Shown here: positions 14,986 to 22,005 of the stretch, one piece after another
Numbering within the stretch: position 1 is the first letter of the stretch
Layout of the letters: every line of letters starts with the position of its first letter
DNA from: a virus
IMG/VR virus record: IMGVR_UViG_3300040751_004487
Coordinates: 1 to 37,507 of that record
Reading direction: 5' to 3' (one strand)
Length of the DNA stretch: 37,507 nt
Translations under genes and position numbers: made by a program
Notes under the pieces: generated by a model
The model's database searches: none
What the model saw: only the letters and a program-made list of their open reading frames with translations
Told to the model about the DNA's origin: nothing

Positions 14986-15678
14986 TTATTTTACCATATC
15001 AAAATGGCGACTATATACGTGTAAGTTTTGAACTTGCCAAACAATACTACCAGGTTCAATTACACGACCATTATCATAACGATCTTCATTCGTAAAATCG
15101 TTACAAAGTTTTTCTTGAACATATTTCTGCCAAGCATAATCATTTCTATATCCAAAGACTACATCATTTGAACGCATTTGAACCACAGCATGAAGCAGGC
15201 CGTCACGAATATAGTAAGTGACAGCATTGGTGCAAATGAAATCATTTTTGCCATTATCTTCAAAATCAACCCAAATGTTAGGACGATTATAAACACAAGT
15301 AGCGCGTCGGCCATCAGGATTCTCCAATAGTTCAGTTAATACACTATCATACTGATTGAAATACTTATCGGCATAAATTAGAGTACCATAGTTTGAATTG
15401 ATTTCACCATGTTCGTTTGCAGAATATTGCCATGCTTGTGGTGATTTGCCGTAAATATCGGCAAGTGTGTTAATGTTTGTAGACTGAGTTTCGTACCATT
15501 CAATTTCGGCACGAATGTATTCTTGATTAGGAGTACCAAAGATAGCAGGACCATTTGCAATAAATGATGCGCCGATAAGCTCAATTGTTTTGGAACCTGT
15601 CCTGTCAATTGTAAACCGTTCATTTGCCAACTCGTCAATAAAGTATTTACGGATATCATCAATTGTATTCATTCGCAT
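14986..15678 (-). CDS. 42: dCMP hydroxymethylase (T4 gp42-like)
   Basis: A 230-residue thymidylate-synthase-fold enzyme. It shares long blocks with T4 gp42: TIELIGASF (31-39), GEINSNYG (91-98), MRSNDVVFGYRNDYAWQKYV (168-187) and LHVYSRHF near the end. Catalytic C149 lies in DFICTN, matching T4 C148. It makes hydroxymethyl-dCMP from dCMP and methylenetetrahydrofolate, so the phage DNA probably contains 5-hydroxymethylcytosine. The start at 15678 shares one base with the preceding stop (TGATG), with AAAGGAG upstream, so it is coupled to the diphosphohydrolase gene. Confidence 0.95.
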   Translation of the reverse strand: MRMNTIDDIRKYFIDELANERFTIDRTGSKTIELIGASFIANGPAIFGTPNQEYIRAEIEWYETQSTNINTLADIYGKSPQAWQYSANEHGEINSNYGTLIYADKYFNQYDSVLTELLENPDGRRATCVYNRPNIWVDFEDNGKNDFICTNAVTYYIRDGLLHAVVQMRSNDVVFGYRNDYAWQKYVQEKLCNDFTNEDRYDNGRVIEPGSIVWQVQNLHVYSRHFDMVK

Positions 15679-15995
15679 CAGTCGTCTCCTTTAAATCTAT
15701 CATCAGTTGTTTCGGGATTGCCTTCTTGAGTTGTCATTACAAGAATCATCATCTGAGTCAAAGCGTGCGACAAGTGAGGCAAACCAGACTCGGGATCGTC
15801 ATCCTCACCCATCATATATGCCATTAGGTGGCGCTGAATAGATGAGTAATGACGAGAGACAGGAAACTTATGGATATCCTGCCGCCAATTGTTTTCACCG
15901 TACTTTTCAGCACCGAAACCAAACACGCGTGCCGCTTCGATGATTGCTTCGGGTGGAACCAAATGGATCTTTGGTTTGCCTTCGTCATACTTCAT
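15678..15995 (-). CDS. MazG-like dNTP diphosphohydrolase (DUF5664 type)
   Basis: A 105-residue protein. The pattern KYDEGKPKIHLVPPEAI, then VFGFGAEKYGENNWRQ, RHLMAYMMGEDDDPESGLPHLSHALTQMMIL is that of DUF5664 proteins, related to all-alpha NTP pyrophosphatases and annotated as dATP/dGTP diphosphohydrolases. The acidic EDDDPES with GLPHLSHA is the putative metal site. It is translationally coupled to dCMP hydroxymethylase, so it may instead (or also) convert dCTP to dCMP, the role of T4 gp56. That specificity is inference. It overlaps the GIY-YIG gene by 11 bases. Confidence 0.8.
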   Translation of the reverse strand: MKYDEGKPKIHLVPPEAIIEAARVFGFGAEKYGENNWRQDIHKFPVSRHYSSIQRHLMAYMMGEDDDPESGLPHLSHALTQMMILVMTTQEGNPETTDDRFKGDD

Positions 15996-16500
15996 TACGA
16001 GAACCTCTACCTTTAATTTCGTTATTCATTATAGGTTGAAAATGTTGGATTGATGCGTCCTCAATAATAGGAGCAATGCTCAGATCACCATATTCGACCG
16101 TATTAATATATTGTATCACAACATCCATAGAATGTAAACCATTTTGTTTTAGATATTCCCGATATTTACGACCTGAAGATTCATGCTGTTCATCAGGACG
16201 GCGGAACGAACGAGTATGGTTACCTTGCCGCAGATGAATAGAGCTTGACTTTCCATCCGTCTTACCGACATACAGGATTTTTCCTGTTTCCTTTTCAACC
16301 CAACGATAGATACCCTTTGCGTAGTTTGCAGCAATGCGGTTTCCATCTTTAATGTGTGGAGTTAAAAGCTCAGTTTCAAAACCCGAGTCGGTTTTTGAAA
16401 GACGGATTTCTCCATAGGATTTCGCTTCAGCCCAATAGTCTTCAATCTCGTTAAAGACAGTCTGTTCTATAATAGCGGCAAGTGATTGCAACTTAGACAT
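15985..16500 (-). CDS. GIY-YIG nuclease
   Basis: A 171-residue protein with a GIY-YIG domain in the middle: GIYRW (63-67), ILYVGKT (75-81), the catalytic Arg in IHLRQGNH (R91), and a late EDASIQHF/PIMNNE with conserved Glu and Asn. The N-terminal ~60 residues are of unknown type. It has no obvious DNA-binding NUMOD repeats and is not inserted into another gene, so it is not clearly a homing endonuclease. It could degrade host DNA or process phage DNA. It is the second gene after the promoter at 16856-16884. Confidence 0.88.
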   Translation of the reverse strand: MSKLQSLAAIIEQTVFNEIEDYWAEAKSYGEIRLSKTDSGFETELLTPHIKDGNRIAANYAKGIYRWVEKETGKILYVGKTDGKSSSIHLRQGNHTRSFRRPDEQHESSGRKYREYLKQNGLHSMDVVIQYINTVEYGDLSIAPIIEDASIQHFQPIMNNEIKGRGSRNEV

Positions 16501-16520
16501 TGTGAATATCCTGTTTTCTA

Positions 16521-16823
16521 TTAAGTACGATCGTAAACGTAAACGTCAGCAGTTGTAGCAAGACTTAGTGGCAAACCTTGGTCATAACAGCGTGAGCGTC
16601 CTCCATAATCACGACGAGACTGCGCAGCACGAGGACCACGACCTTGAAGTTTTACACGAAGTGGTGTATATGAGCTGAAATTAGAATATGTAGCATTGCT
16701 TTTCTTGATAATAGCACGAAGTTCAGATACGTATTCTTGATCTTCAGGTGCGATCTGACCATCGACCATTTTAACAGTGAAACGGTAAGCAGTTGAAGTG
16801 CGATTTTGTGATGTGATTTTCAT
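16521..16823 (-). CDS. unknown early protein, 100 aa
   Basis: A 100-residue protein of unrecognised family with a basic middle (RGPRAAQSRRDYGGRSR) that could bind nucleic acid. It is the first gene behind the strong early promoter at 16856-16884, a position typical of host-takeover proteins. The start at 16823 follows the shared leader containing AGGAAA-type Shine-Dalgarno sequence. Confidence 0.65.
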   Translation of the reverse strand: MKITSQNRTSTAYRFTVKMVDGQIAPEDQEYVSELRAIIKKSNATYSNFSSYTPLRVKLQGRGPRAAQSRRDYGGRSRCYDQGLPLSLATTADVYVYDRT

Positions 16824-16855
16824 GTGTGTTTTCCTATTTCCTATTTGATATAACT

Positions 16856-16884
16856 ATAATATATCAAATCATTTAGAATGTCAA
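16856..16884 (-). promoter_or_regulatory. early promoter copy 1 (sigma70 type, repeated module)
   Basis: Minus strand TTGACA (16879-16884), 17 bases, TATTAT (16856-16861). It is preceded by an A-tract (GAAAAAAGTTG) and followed by TATATCAAATAGGAAA. Both flanks are shared with the copies at 17668 and 19367. Confidence 0.88.
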
Positions 16885-16913
16885 CAACTTTTTTCAGTTA
16901 TTGTGAAATTAAT

Positions 16914-17369
16914 TTATGCCGCCGCTGGAACTTCGGCAGACCATCCAGCATCTGTTAAGTATTCACATTTATAGTGAGCACGCTCACCACCATCGAGCGG
17001 AATCCATTCTTCACGCTTTGCAAGAATATCACGGCGCATGTAGCCGTACTCTTCATTTTTGATTGTCCGATCTGCAAGCCAACGATCTATTGCCCAAGAA
17101 AACTCAATAGGAGTTTCCCACTCTTCGCACTCATAAGAGTCGTCTTCTACGACTCCAAAGCCAAGGATATACTCCTCGTAGTAATCGTTCTTTTCCTCAA
17201 TGAGTTTAGTAAGAGTTGGAATGCCGTCTTTGGCACGCGCAGATTGGCGAGGAGAAAGGTCACGAACAACGTAAGTGTTGCCGCCTTTCATTTTCCAATA
17301 GTACTCACCGTTGAAGCCATTGTGAGCTGCATAGTTTTCGCGGATTTGAGTTTGGATAACAAGTTTCAT
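16914..17369 (-). CDS. conserved phage hypothetical protein, 151 aa
   Basis: A 151-residue protein beginning MKLVIQTQIRENYAAHNG. This MKLVIQTQxRENY opening is widespread in tailed phages, but no function is known to me. It is rich in acidic and aromatic residues (EEWETPIEFSWAIDRWLAD). It follows the 87-aa gene by two bases and shares the promoter at 17668-17696. Confidence 0.75.
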   Translation of the reverse strand: MKLVIQTQIRENYAAHNGFNGEYYWKMKGGNTYVVRDLSPRQSARAKDGIPTLTKLIEEKNDYYEEYILGFGVVEDDSYECEEWETPIEFSWAIDRWLADRTIKNEEYGYMRRDILAKREEWIPLDGGERAHYKCEYLTDAGWSAEVPAAA

Positions 17370-17371
17370 GT

Positions 17372-17635
17372 TTAGGCTCCTTGGCCAAGGTTAAAGAATT
17401 CAGTTGCTTCTTCTTGAGTACAACCTGACTGACTTAAGATATTCTTTAGATCGGACGGACCGAAAAGAGTACCTACACGAGTCAGACAATCGCCAAAAGA
17501 TGCCATGCGGTTATAACGTCCGATTTCAGCATCCTTTAAACCTTTCATAGGCGCGGTTGCAGAGATGTCCATTAGACGACGGCCGATACGAGCAAGAGCA
17601 AGTTCAGATGATGATGGATCGTAGTAGCTTTTCAT
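17372..17635 (-). CDS. unknown early protein, 87 aa
   Basis: An 87-residue, largely helical protein (RIGRRLMDISATAPMKGLKDAEIGRY; ILSQSGCTQEEATEFF). No family is recognised. It is the first gene behind the perfect sigma70 promoter at 17668-17696, so it should be among the most strongly expressed early proteins. The start at 17635 has AGGAA upstream. Confidence 0.65.
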   Translation of the reverse strand: MKSYYDPSSSELALARIGRRLMDISATAPMKGLKDAEIGRYNRMASFGDCLTRVGTLFGPSDLKNILSQSGCTQEEATEFFNLGQGA

Positions 17636-17667
17636 AATGTTATTCCTATTTCCTATTTGATATAACT

Positions 17668-17696
17668 ATTATAATTGAAACGAAAAGGAATGTCAA
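17668..17696 (-). promoter_or_regulatory. early promoter copy 2 (perfect sigma70 consensus)
   Basis: Minus strand TTGACA (17691-17696), 17 bases, TATAAT (17668-17673). This is an exact consensus with ideal spacing, the same A-tract upstream and the same TATATCAAATAGGAAA leader downstream. Confidence 0.93.
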
Positions 17697-17755
17697 CAAC
17701 TTTTTTCAGTTATTTTCATTTAATTTCATATTTTTTAGAACTTTTTGTTATATCG

Positions 17756-18979
17756 TTAGACTTTTTTGTAGATAACAGTTGCGTTAGCTCCTCCAAATCC
17801 AAAGGAATTCGTTATAACCGAGTCTAGTTCGGCATCAAATGATTCGCGGGCAATAGGGAACTCCGCGGCGCGTGGGTCGATTTCGTCAATGTTTGCCGAT
17901 CCTGCAATGAAGCTTTGATTCATCATCAAAATAGAGAAAATTGACTCCCAAACCCCCGCAGAACCCAAACCGTGTCCTGTCAACGATTTAGTTGAGCTTA
18001 TTGGCGGTATATCAGCGCCGTGGAATGCCGCTTTAATAGCGTTCAATTCAGTTATATCGCCCACTGGAGTTGATGTTCCATGGGCATTCATATAGTCAGG
18101 CAATTTAGTATAACCTTTACGTCGAGCATCGCTCATAGCATTACTCATACATCGAACTGCACCTTCTCCTGAAGGATGAGCCATATCGTATCCATCTGAC
18201 GTAGCACCATATCCTGCAATCTCAGCGTAAATCTTTGCACCACGAGCAATTGCAGTATCATAATCCTCAAGGATTAAAGCACCACTACCTTCTCCTACAA
18301 CAAATCCATCACGGTCTTTATCATATGCCCGAGATGCTTTTGATGGGTTATCGTTGTATTTTGAAGAAAGCGCACGCAATGCGTCAAGCATACCAACCAT
18401 TGCATAATGATCGTTATCAGAACCACCTACAATCATTCGCTTTTGATAACCGTGAGCAATTGTTCGGTATGCTTCTCCGATGCAATGAAGACTTGAAGAA
18501 CACGCTGAAGAAATGGTAAATCCTTCGCCATAAATTCTCAGTGCCTTAGTAATATTTGCTGACGTTGTTGAGTTCATTGTTTTAAATACAATGGTAGGAT
18601 CCCGCGCAGGACCTTTACGAACAACTACGTCTTCAGCATGTTGCTGCCAATCAGGAGATGCTGCACCAGATCCAAAGTAACACCCAGTGTCAGGATTACT
18701 TACTTCATTAGGTTTTAACCCAGCGTCTTCAATTGCTGATACACAAGATAAGTAACCTAATGCCGCAGTAGGACCCATCCATCTATAATCTTTTGGATGT
18801 ACAAGATCGGCGGGATGAAAGTCTAGACTACCTGAGACATGACATTTCAATCCTATAGCGGCATAGTCAGAATTATACTTAATTCCTGAGTTGCCTTCTC
18901 TTAGGTTTTTTGTAACAGTTTCAAGATCGTTTCCGATGGGAGAGCGAATGCCCATCCCTGTCACGACTACTCTATTCAA
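17756..18979 (-). CDS. fabB: 3-oxoacyl-ACP synthase (KAS I/FabB-like)
   Basis: A 407-residue thiolase-fold condensing enzyme that elongates acyl-ACP with malonyl-ACP. The catalytic triad is intact: C160 in SSACSSSLHCIG, H300 in NAHGTSTPVGD and H336 in STKSLTGHGLGSAG (with K331). The Cys-loop and C-terminal NSFGFGGANAT are closest to FabB/KAS I. Full length, with no frameshift. It is the second gene behind the early promoter at 19367-19395, so it should act early. No acyl carrier protein or other fatty-acid gene is visible, so it would work with host ACP. It may redirect membrane lipid synthesis or feed the oxidative operon upstream (inference). Confidence 0.95.
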   Translation of the reverse strand: MNRVVVTGMGIRSPIGNDLETVTKNLREGNSGIKYNSDYAAIGLKCHVSGSLDFHPADLVHPKDYRWMGPTAALGYLSCVSAIEDAGLKPNEVSNPDTGCYFGSGAASPDWQQHAEDVVVRKGPARDPTIVFKTMNSTTSANITKALRIYGEGFTISSACSSSLHCIGEAYRTIAHGYQKRMIVGGSDNDHYAMVGMLDALRALSSKYNDNPSKASRAYDKDRDGFVVGEGSGALILEDYDTAIARGAKIYAEIAGYGATSDGYDMAHPSGEGAVRCMSNAMSDARRKGYTKLPDYMNAHGTSTPVGDITELNAIKAAFHGADIPPISSTKSLTGHGLGSAGVWESIFSILMMNQSFIAGSANIDEIDPRAAEFPIARESFDAELDSVITNSFGFGGANATVIYKKV

Positions 18980-18980
18980 A

Positions 18981-19334
18981 TTATGCTACCTCACTATCAA
19001 TTCTTTTAAAACCAAACGGCATAACTTTGTGGACCGAAGTGCCAAAGATATCTTCAACAATAAACCGGTCTCCCACCATTGAACTACGCAAGCCCATTGG
19101 ATTGCCTGTGCGCTTGGACACTGGGAGATCCGCTAATACAGTTACATTATCATTCGCATCACTGCCAATTTTCATTGACCAAGAACCATCAACATTGTTG
19201 GTATAACGCCAAGCATATTCAAGCGCCTCATCAAGGTTATGGATATGTGAAGCATTAACTTCTGCAACTGATGCGAAACCTTCAAGGTTGCCGGTTTTTT
19301 CGTTAAGGTTCTGATGTTCAACAACGATTTTCAT
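18981..19334 (-). CDS. unknown early protein upstream of FabB, 117 aa
   Basis: A 117-residue protein of no recognised family. It reads as a small alpha/beta protein (MKIVVEHQNLNEK; LDEALEYAWRYTNN; SWSMKIGSDANDNVTVL). It is the first gene behind early promoter copy 3 and is separated from FabB by one base, so the two are co-expressed. A functional link to FabB is possible but not shown. Confidence 0.65.
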   Translation of the reverse strand: MKIVVEHQNLNEKTGNLEGFASVAEVNASHIHNLDEALEYAWRYTNNVDGSWSMKIGSDANDNVTVLADLPVSKRTGNPMGLRSSMVGDRFIVEDIFGTSVHKVMPFGFKRIDSEVA

Positions 19335-19366
19335 AATGTATTCCTGTTTTCCTATTTGATATATCT

Positions 19367-19395
19367 ATTCTAACAAGATTGAAACCAAATGTCAA
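19367..19395 (-). promoter_or_regulatory. early promoter copy 3
   Basis: Minus strand TTGACA (19390-19395), 17 bases, TAGAAT (19367-19372), with the shared A-tract upstream and TATATCAAATAGGAAA leader. It drives the 117-aa protein and FabB. Confidence 0.85.
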
Positions 19396-19419
19396 CAACT
19401 TTTTTCAGTTTTTGTGAAA

Positions 19420-19704
19420 TTATTTCATATTTTTTTCACGTTCCGCATCTTCTTTCTCAATTACACCTTTGAGTTCAGCAATAAGTTCTTCCGCGAGCTC
19501 AACCTGCCTTAACGTAATTCTATGCGGAGTGTTAGGAAACAGAAACGGTAAAAATGCGTGGGTATATCCAGTGATTGCGTTAACTAAACCAAATGTGCTC
19601 AATTTTATAGCAAACCACATATGCTGAAAATACCCAGACCTTACTTCATGCAAATGCTCAGTATTAATCAAATACCCATATCTGCCCAAATTACCAAATT
19701 TCAT
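19420..19704 (-). CDS. small membrane protein, DUF6356-like, 94 aa
   Basis: A 94-residue protein: HLHEVRSGYFQHMWFAIKLS, a hydrophobic segment, FLPFLFPNTPHRIT, then a charged amphipathic tail. It resembles DUF6356-type small membrane proteins and is a paralogue of the neighbouring 72-aa gene (shared H-x-x-x-x-GYF-x-H pattern and xxHAxxPF). The start at 19704 has GAGG upstream and lies one base from the previous stop. Function is unknown. Confidence 0.7.
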   Translation of the reverse strand: MKFGNLGRYGYLINTEHLHEVRSGYFQHMWFAIKLSTFGLVNAITGYTHAFLPFLFPNTPHRITLRQVELAEELIAELKGVIEKEDAEREKNMK

Positions 19705-19705
19705 A

Positions 19706-19924
19706 TCAAGCCTCGTGGTGTGCGAAGGTTTCCTCAACCAAGCTCGCCAGTTTCTTCGCCGCATTCATAGATGCTTTCTCTAAAGCAAATGGGAAAATGG
19801 CATGGATTGAGCTTGTTACAAATACTGCGACTGACCAAACGACCATGTTAAGTCCAATCTTAATGTGGCCGAAGTATCCGCCGCCAGCACCTTCTTTATG
19901 TAAATGTGTAGTTAATGTAGTCAT
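19706..19924 (-). CDS. small membrane protein, DUF6356-like, 72 aa
   Basis: A 72-residue protein with HLHKEGAGGGYFGHIKIGLNM, one clear transmembrane stretch (about 24-45), SIHAIFPFALEKAS and a short helical tail. It is paralogous to the 94-aa gene just downstream. AAAGGAG precedes the start. The pair closes the oxidative-tailoring operon. Confidence 0.7.
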   Translation of the reverse strand: MTTLTTHLHKEGAGGGYFGHIKIGLNMVVWSVAVFVTSSIHAIFPFALEKASMNAAKKLASLVEETFAHHEA

Positions 19925-19941
19925 ATATTTTCTCCTTTGTT

Positions 19942-20691
19942 TTAGTATCCGATTATGCCCACGTTAGCAGGCAAGCGGTCTCTGACTTTTATTTTCATCC
20001 AATTGAACCCAGTTGTCATACCGCTCTCAATTGAAATAGCAAATGGCGAACTATTTATTATCGCCTCCTTTAGAAAATCAGTTTTAATCACAGTCCAAAT
20101 ATCTTTGTAAGGTTCTTGGACTTGGTTAACGACTTTGTTTCTATTTAATATATATGAGATATTGTGGTCTGACAAATTGGTTATTTCTTCATCAGTCAAA
20201 TCAATAGCGTTATGCCTCTTACGTAATACCTCAAAGATTCTAGTGTTTTCAGGATCTATATAAGTAAAGTTAATTTCGTTTGATATTATTTGCAGACCGC
20301 GGATACAAAACAGTATTTCTCTTAGATCCATGTGAGTGAATACACTATTTGCGAACGACATGTCATATGATAAAGAATTAATTGTAAGAGCGCCAAGGAA
20401 TCCATTGAAACCTGGAAACTGTTCGTTTTTATTTCCTTGAGGATTGTATGTTTGATGGTGGCGATTCCAGTAAATCGTATTAGCATTTGGAAATTCTTCA
20501 AGCAATTCGTTTAAAGCATTTTTGCTAACATCCATTGAGGTATATTTTTCGGGTAGGATTTTTCCATCACTAAAGTGAATAAGGTTACCCCTGTTGCCAC
20601 CGAAGTCTAATATCGTTTCATTTTTGTAATCAACAAACTGAGTAAATATTTTAAATGTGTTAACTCGTTTGAATATATCATATTGATTCAT
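19942..20691 (-). CDS. putative SAM-dependent methyltransferase, 249 aa
   Basis: A 249-residue class I methyltransferase-like protein: ILDFGGNRGNL (27-37) is the glycine-rich SAM motif I, and YTSMDVSKNALNEL (about 50-63) has the acidic residue for the ribose. MSFANSVFTHM is a motif-IV-type strand (usual D replaced). The C-terminal half is unique. Its ATG follows the stop of the 81-aa gene directly. Substrate is unknown. In this operon it may methylate a product of the halogenase and P450 group (inference). Confidence 0.7.
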   Translation of the reverse strand: MNQYDIFKRVNTFKIFTQFVDYKNETILDFGGNRGNLIHFSDGKILPEKYTSMDVSKNALNELLEEFPNANTIYWNRHHQTYNPQGNKNEQFPGFNGFLGALTINSLSYDMSFANSVFTHMDLREILFCIRGLQIISNEINFTYIDPENTRIFEVLRKRHNAIDLTDEEITNLSDHNISYILNRNKVVNQVQEPYKDIWTVIKTDFLKEAIINSSPFAISIESGMTTGFNWMKIKVRDRLPANVGIIGY

Positions 20692-20937
20692 TTACCATAA
20701 AACCCCTGGTTGGAGATCTTTCCATTTCATATCAGGGAATGCACTTGAATACTTTCTTTCAAGAAATAATAATACAAGATAAAGATCGCTCACAAACGGC
20801 ATAAAATAAAACACATATCTTTCAACAATATTACATCTATTTATAGCACCACCAATACATCCTAATGGATTAGCAATTCTTTCTTTCTCGAGTACGTATG
20901 CTTTTATCACAAAACTAATTAATATCAAATATGTCAT
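20692..20937 (-). CDS. small hydrophobic protein, 81 aa
   Basis: An 81-residue protein with hydrophobic stretches at both ends of a Cys/Gly/Asn-rich centre (NPLGCIGGAINRCNIVE), ending ...PDMKWKDLQPGVLW. The start at 20937 overlaps the dioxygenase gene by 23 bases. Unrecognised. Its position between two enzyme genes with a stop/start junction (TAA-ATG) supports it being real. It contains a perfect TATAAATA (20838-20845). Confidence 0.5.
   Translation of the reverse strand: MTYLILISFVIKAYVLEKERIANPLGCIGGAINRCNIVERYVFYFMPFVSDLYLVLLFLERKYSSAFPDMKWKDLQPGVLW
20838..20845 (-). promoter_or_regulatory. possible internal late promoter
   Basis: TATAAATA on the minus strand is the exact T4 late consensus, inside the 81-aa gene and 147 bases before the methyltransferase. 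Coding location lowers confidence. Confidence 0.3.
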
Positions 20938-21424
20938 GTTCTTTACCTTCAATGCAATCTAAAACTTCTTCGTATGAAATGTCGTTTGCAGTAAGTCTAA
21001 ATAAAACTCTAGTGTCTTCAGTTTTTACAGAGTGATATTGCGTTACATCAAGTAATGCGCATTTGTAGTTTATATATATGTCGTCATCAAAACATATTGG
21101 GCCTGAACCTTCTAATACAATATTAAGTGCGATAGTAGCGCCAACATCTTTATGTTTATTTAAATCTGATCCCGCTGCTTGTCTATAATATCTTGGCTTT
21201 ACTTCTGCAGCAATCATATATGATAAGTTTTTTGCTATCTTATGCGCTAATACACAATCTTCGGCATCTGCTAAACGAATCACTTCCATTTCATCAAGAG
21301 ATCTTGTTATAACTCCATTTGATGCAGTATATATTTTTGCCTTATGGACATTATCATAAAACTCTTTAATTAATTTTTCAACAACATATTCAGAAACTGG
21401 TAGATGGGTTAAGTACTTATTCAT
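20915..21424 (-). CDS. putative 2OG-Fe(II) oxygenase, 169 aa
   Basis: A 169-residue protein whose middle fits the 2-oxoglutarate oxygenase core: H91-x-D93 in LNKHKDVGATIALNIVL, the distal His (H131) in DVTQYHSV, then VLFRLT with R139 or R143 for 2OG. It is small for the family, close to the minimal double-stranded beta-helix. It follows another such enzyme directly (ATGA overlap). It would hydroxylate an unknown substrate. Confidence 0.65.
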   Translation of the reverse strand: MNKYLTHLPVSEYVVEKLIKEFYDNVHKAKIYTASNGVITRSLDEMEVIRLADAEDCVLAHKIAKNLSYMIAAEVKPRYYRQAAGSDLNKHKDVGATIALNIVLEGSGPICFDDDIYINYKCALLDVTQYHSVKTEDTRVLFRLTANDISYEEVLDCIEGKEHDIFDIN

Positions 21425-22005
21425 GGCAATATATCTACAACAAAATGAATACGTTCTATATCACTCGCATTTAGCGCAGTATGGTAACCTTTGTTAGTAT
21501 GCGCAAAAGTCCATTGTTCTAATGGAAGATGATATGATTCGTCTTCAATAATCATTAAACAACCATCTGCAGTTTGCAATGGATAATGAACTCTTGGAAT
21601 TGGATCTATATGCCAATTCATGCAAGTACGAGGAGCTGATTTAAGAAGTCGTGCTCTTCCTACATTAAATTTTGTTTTAAGCGTGTTAAAGATATTATCA
21701 AAACCAGTATCAACAAAGACATCACATAGTTCCCAATCATAAACACTACTTGGCTTCATTGGAATGCGGATATCACCCTCAGGAGTGTGTCGAATAAAGA
21801 AATCGCTATTACCCTTATCGGCAAAATAACCAGCACCAAAATTTACGTCATGTGTATAACCCGGCGCGGCGTTTAAACATATTTGTGCTGAGCTTAAAGG
21901 ATGCGATGGTTGCAACCATGTAACTTCTTCAGAAGCTTCTAGCATATTTAATTCATCTAACAATCCGTGAAATCGTGGTAATAGTATTTTTTCAAAATAT
22001 TTCAT
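21421..22005 (-). CDS. aspartyl/asparaginyl beta-hydroxylase-like 2OG oxygenase
   Basis: A 194-residue protein with MNWHIDPIPRVHYPLQT carrying H132-x-D134, HLPLEQWTFAHTNKGYHTALN with distal H175, and R185 in ERIHFVV. This arrangement matches the aspartyl/asparaginyl beta-hydroxylase family of Fe(II)/2OG oxygenases. Phage members are known, but substrates are not. The start overlaps the radical SAM gene stop (ATGA), and its end overlaps the second oxygenase. Confidence 0.82.
   Translation of the reverse strand: MKYFEKILLPRFHGLLDELNMLEASEEVTWLQPSHPLSSAQICLNAAPGYTHDVNFGAGYFADKGNSDFFIRHTPEGDIRIPMKPSSVYDWELCDVFVDTGFDNIFNTLKTKFNVGRARLLKSAPRTCMNWHIDPIPRVHYPLQTADGCLMIIEDESYHLPLEQWTFAHTNKGYHTALNASDIERIHFVVDILP

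Noticed and set aside
15602-15630. TTGACA on the minus strand inside the dCMP hydroxymethylase gene
   Set aside because: No -10 box at 16-18 bases; no gene start close downstream.
15985-16500. GIY-YIG protein as an intron or homing endonuclease
   Set aside because: No split host gene or intron boundary around it; it overlaps and fits the operon as an ordinary gene.
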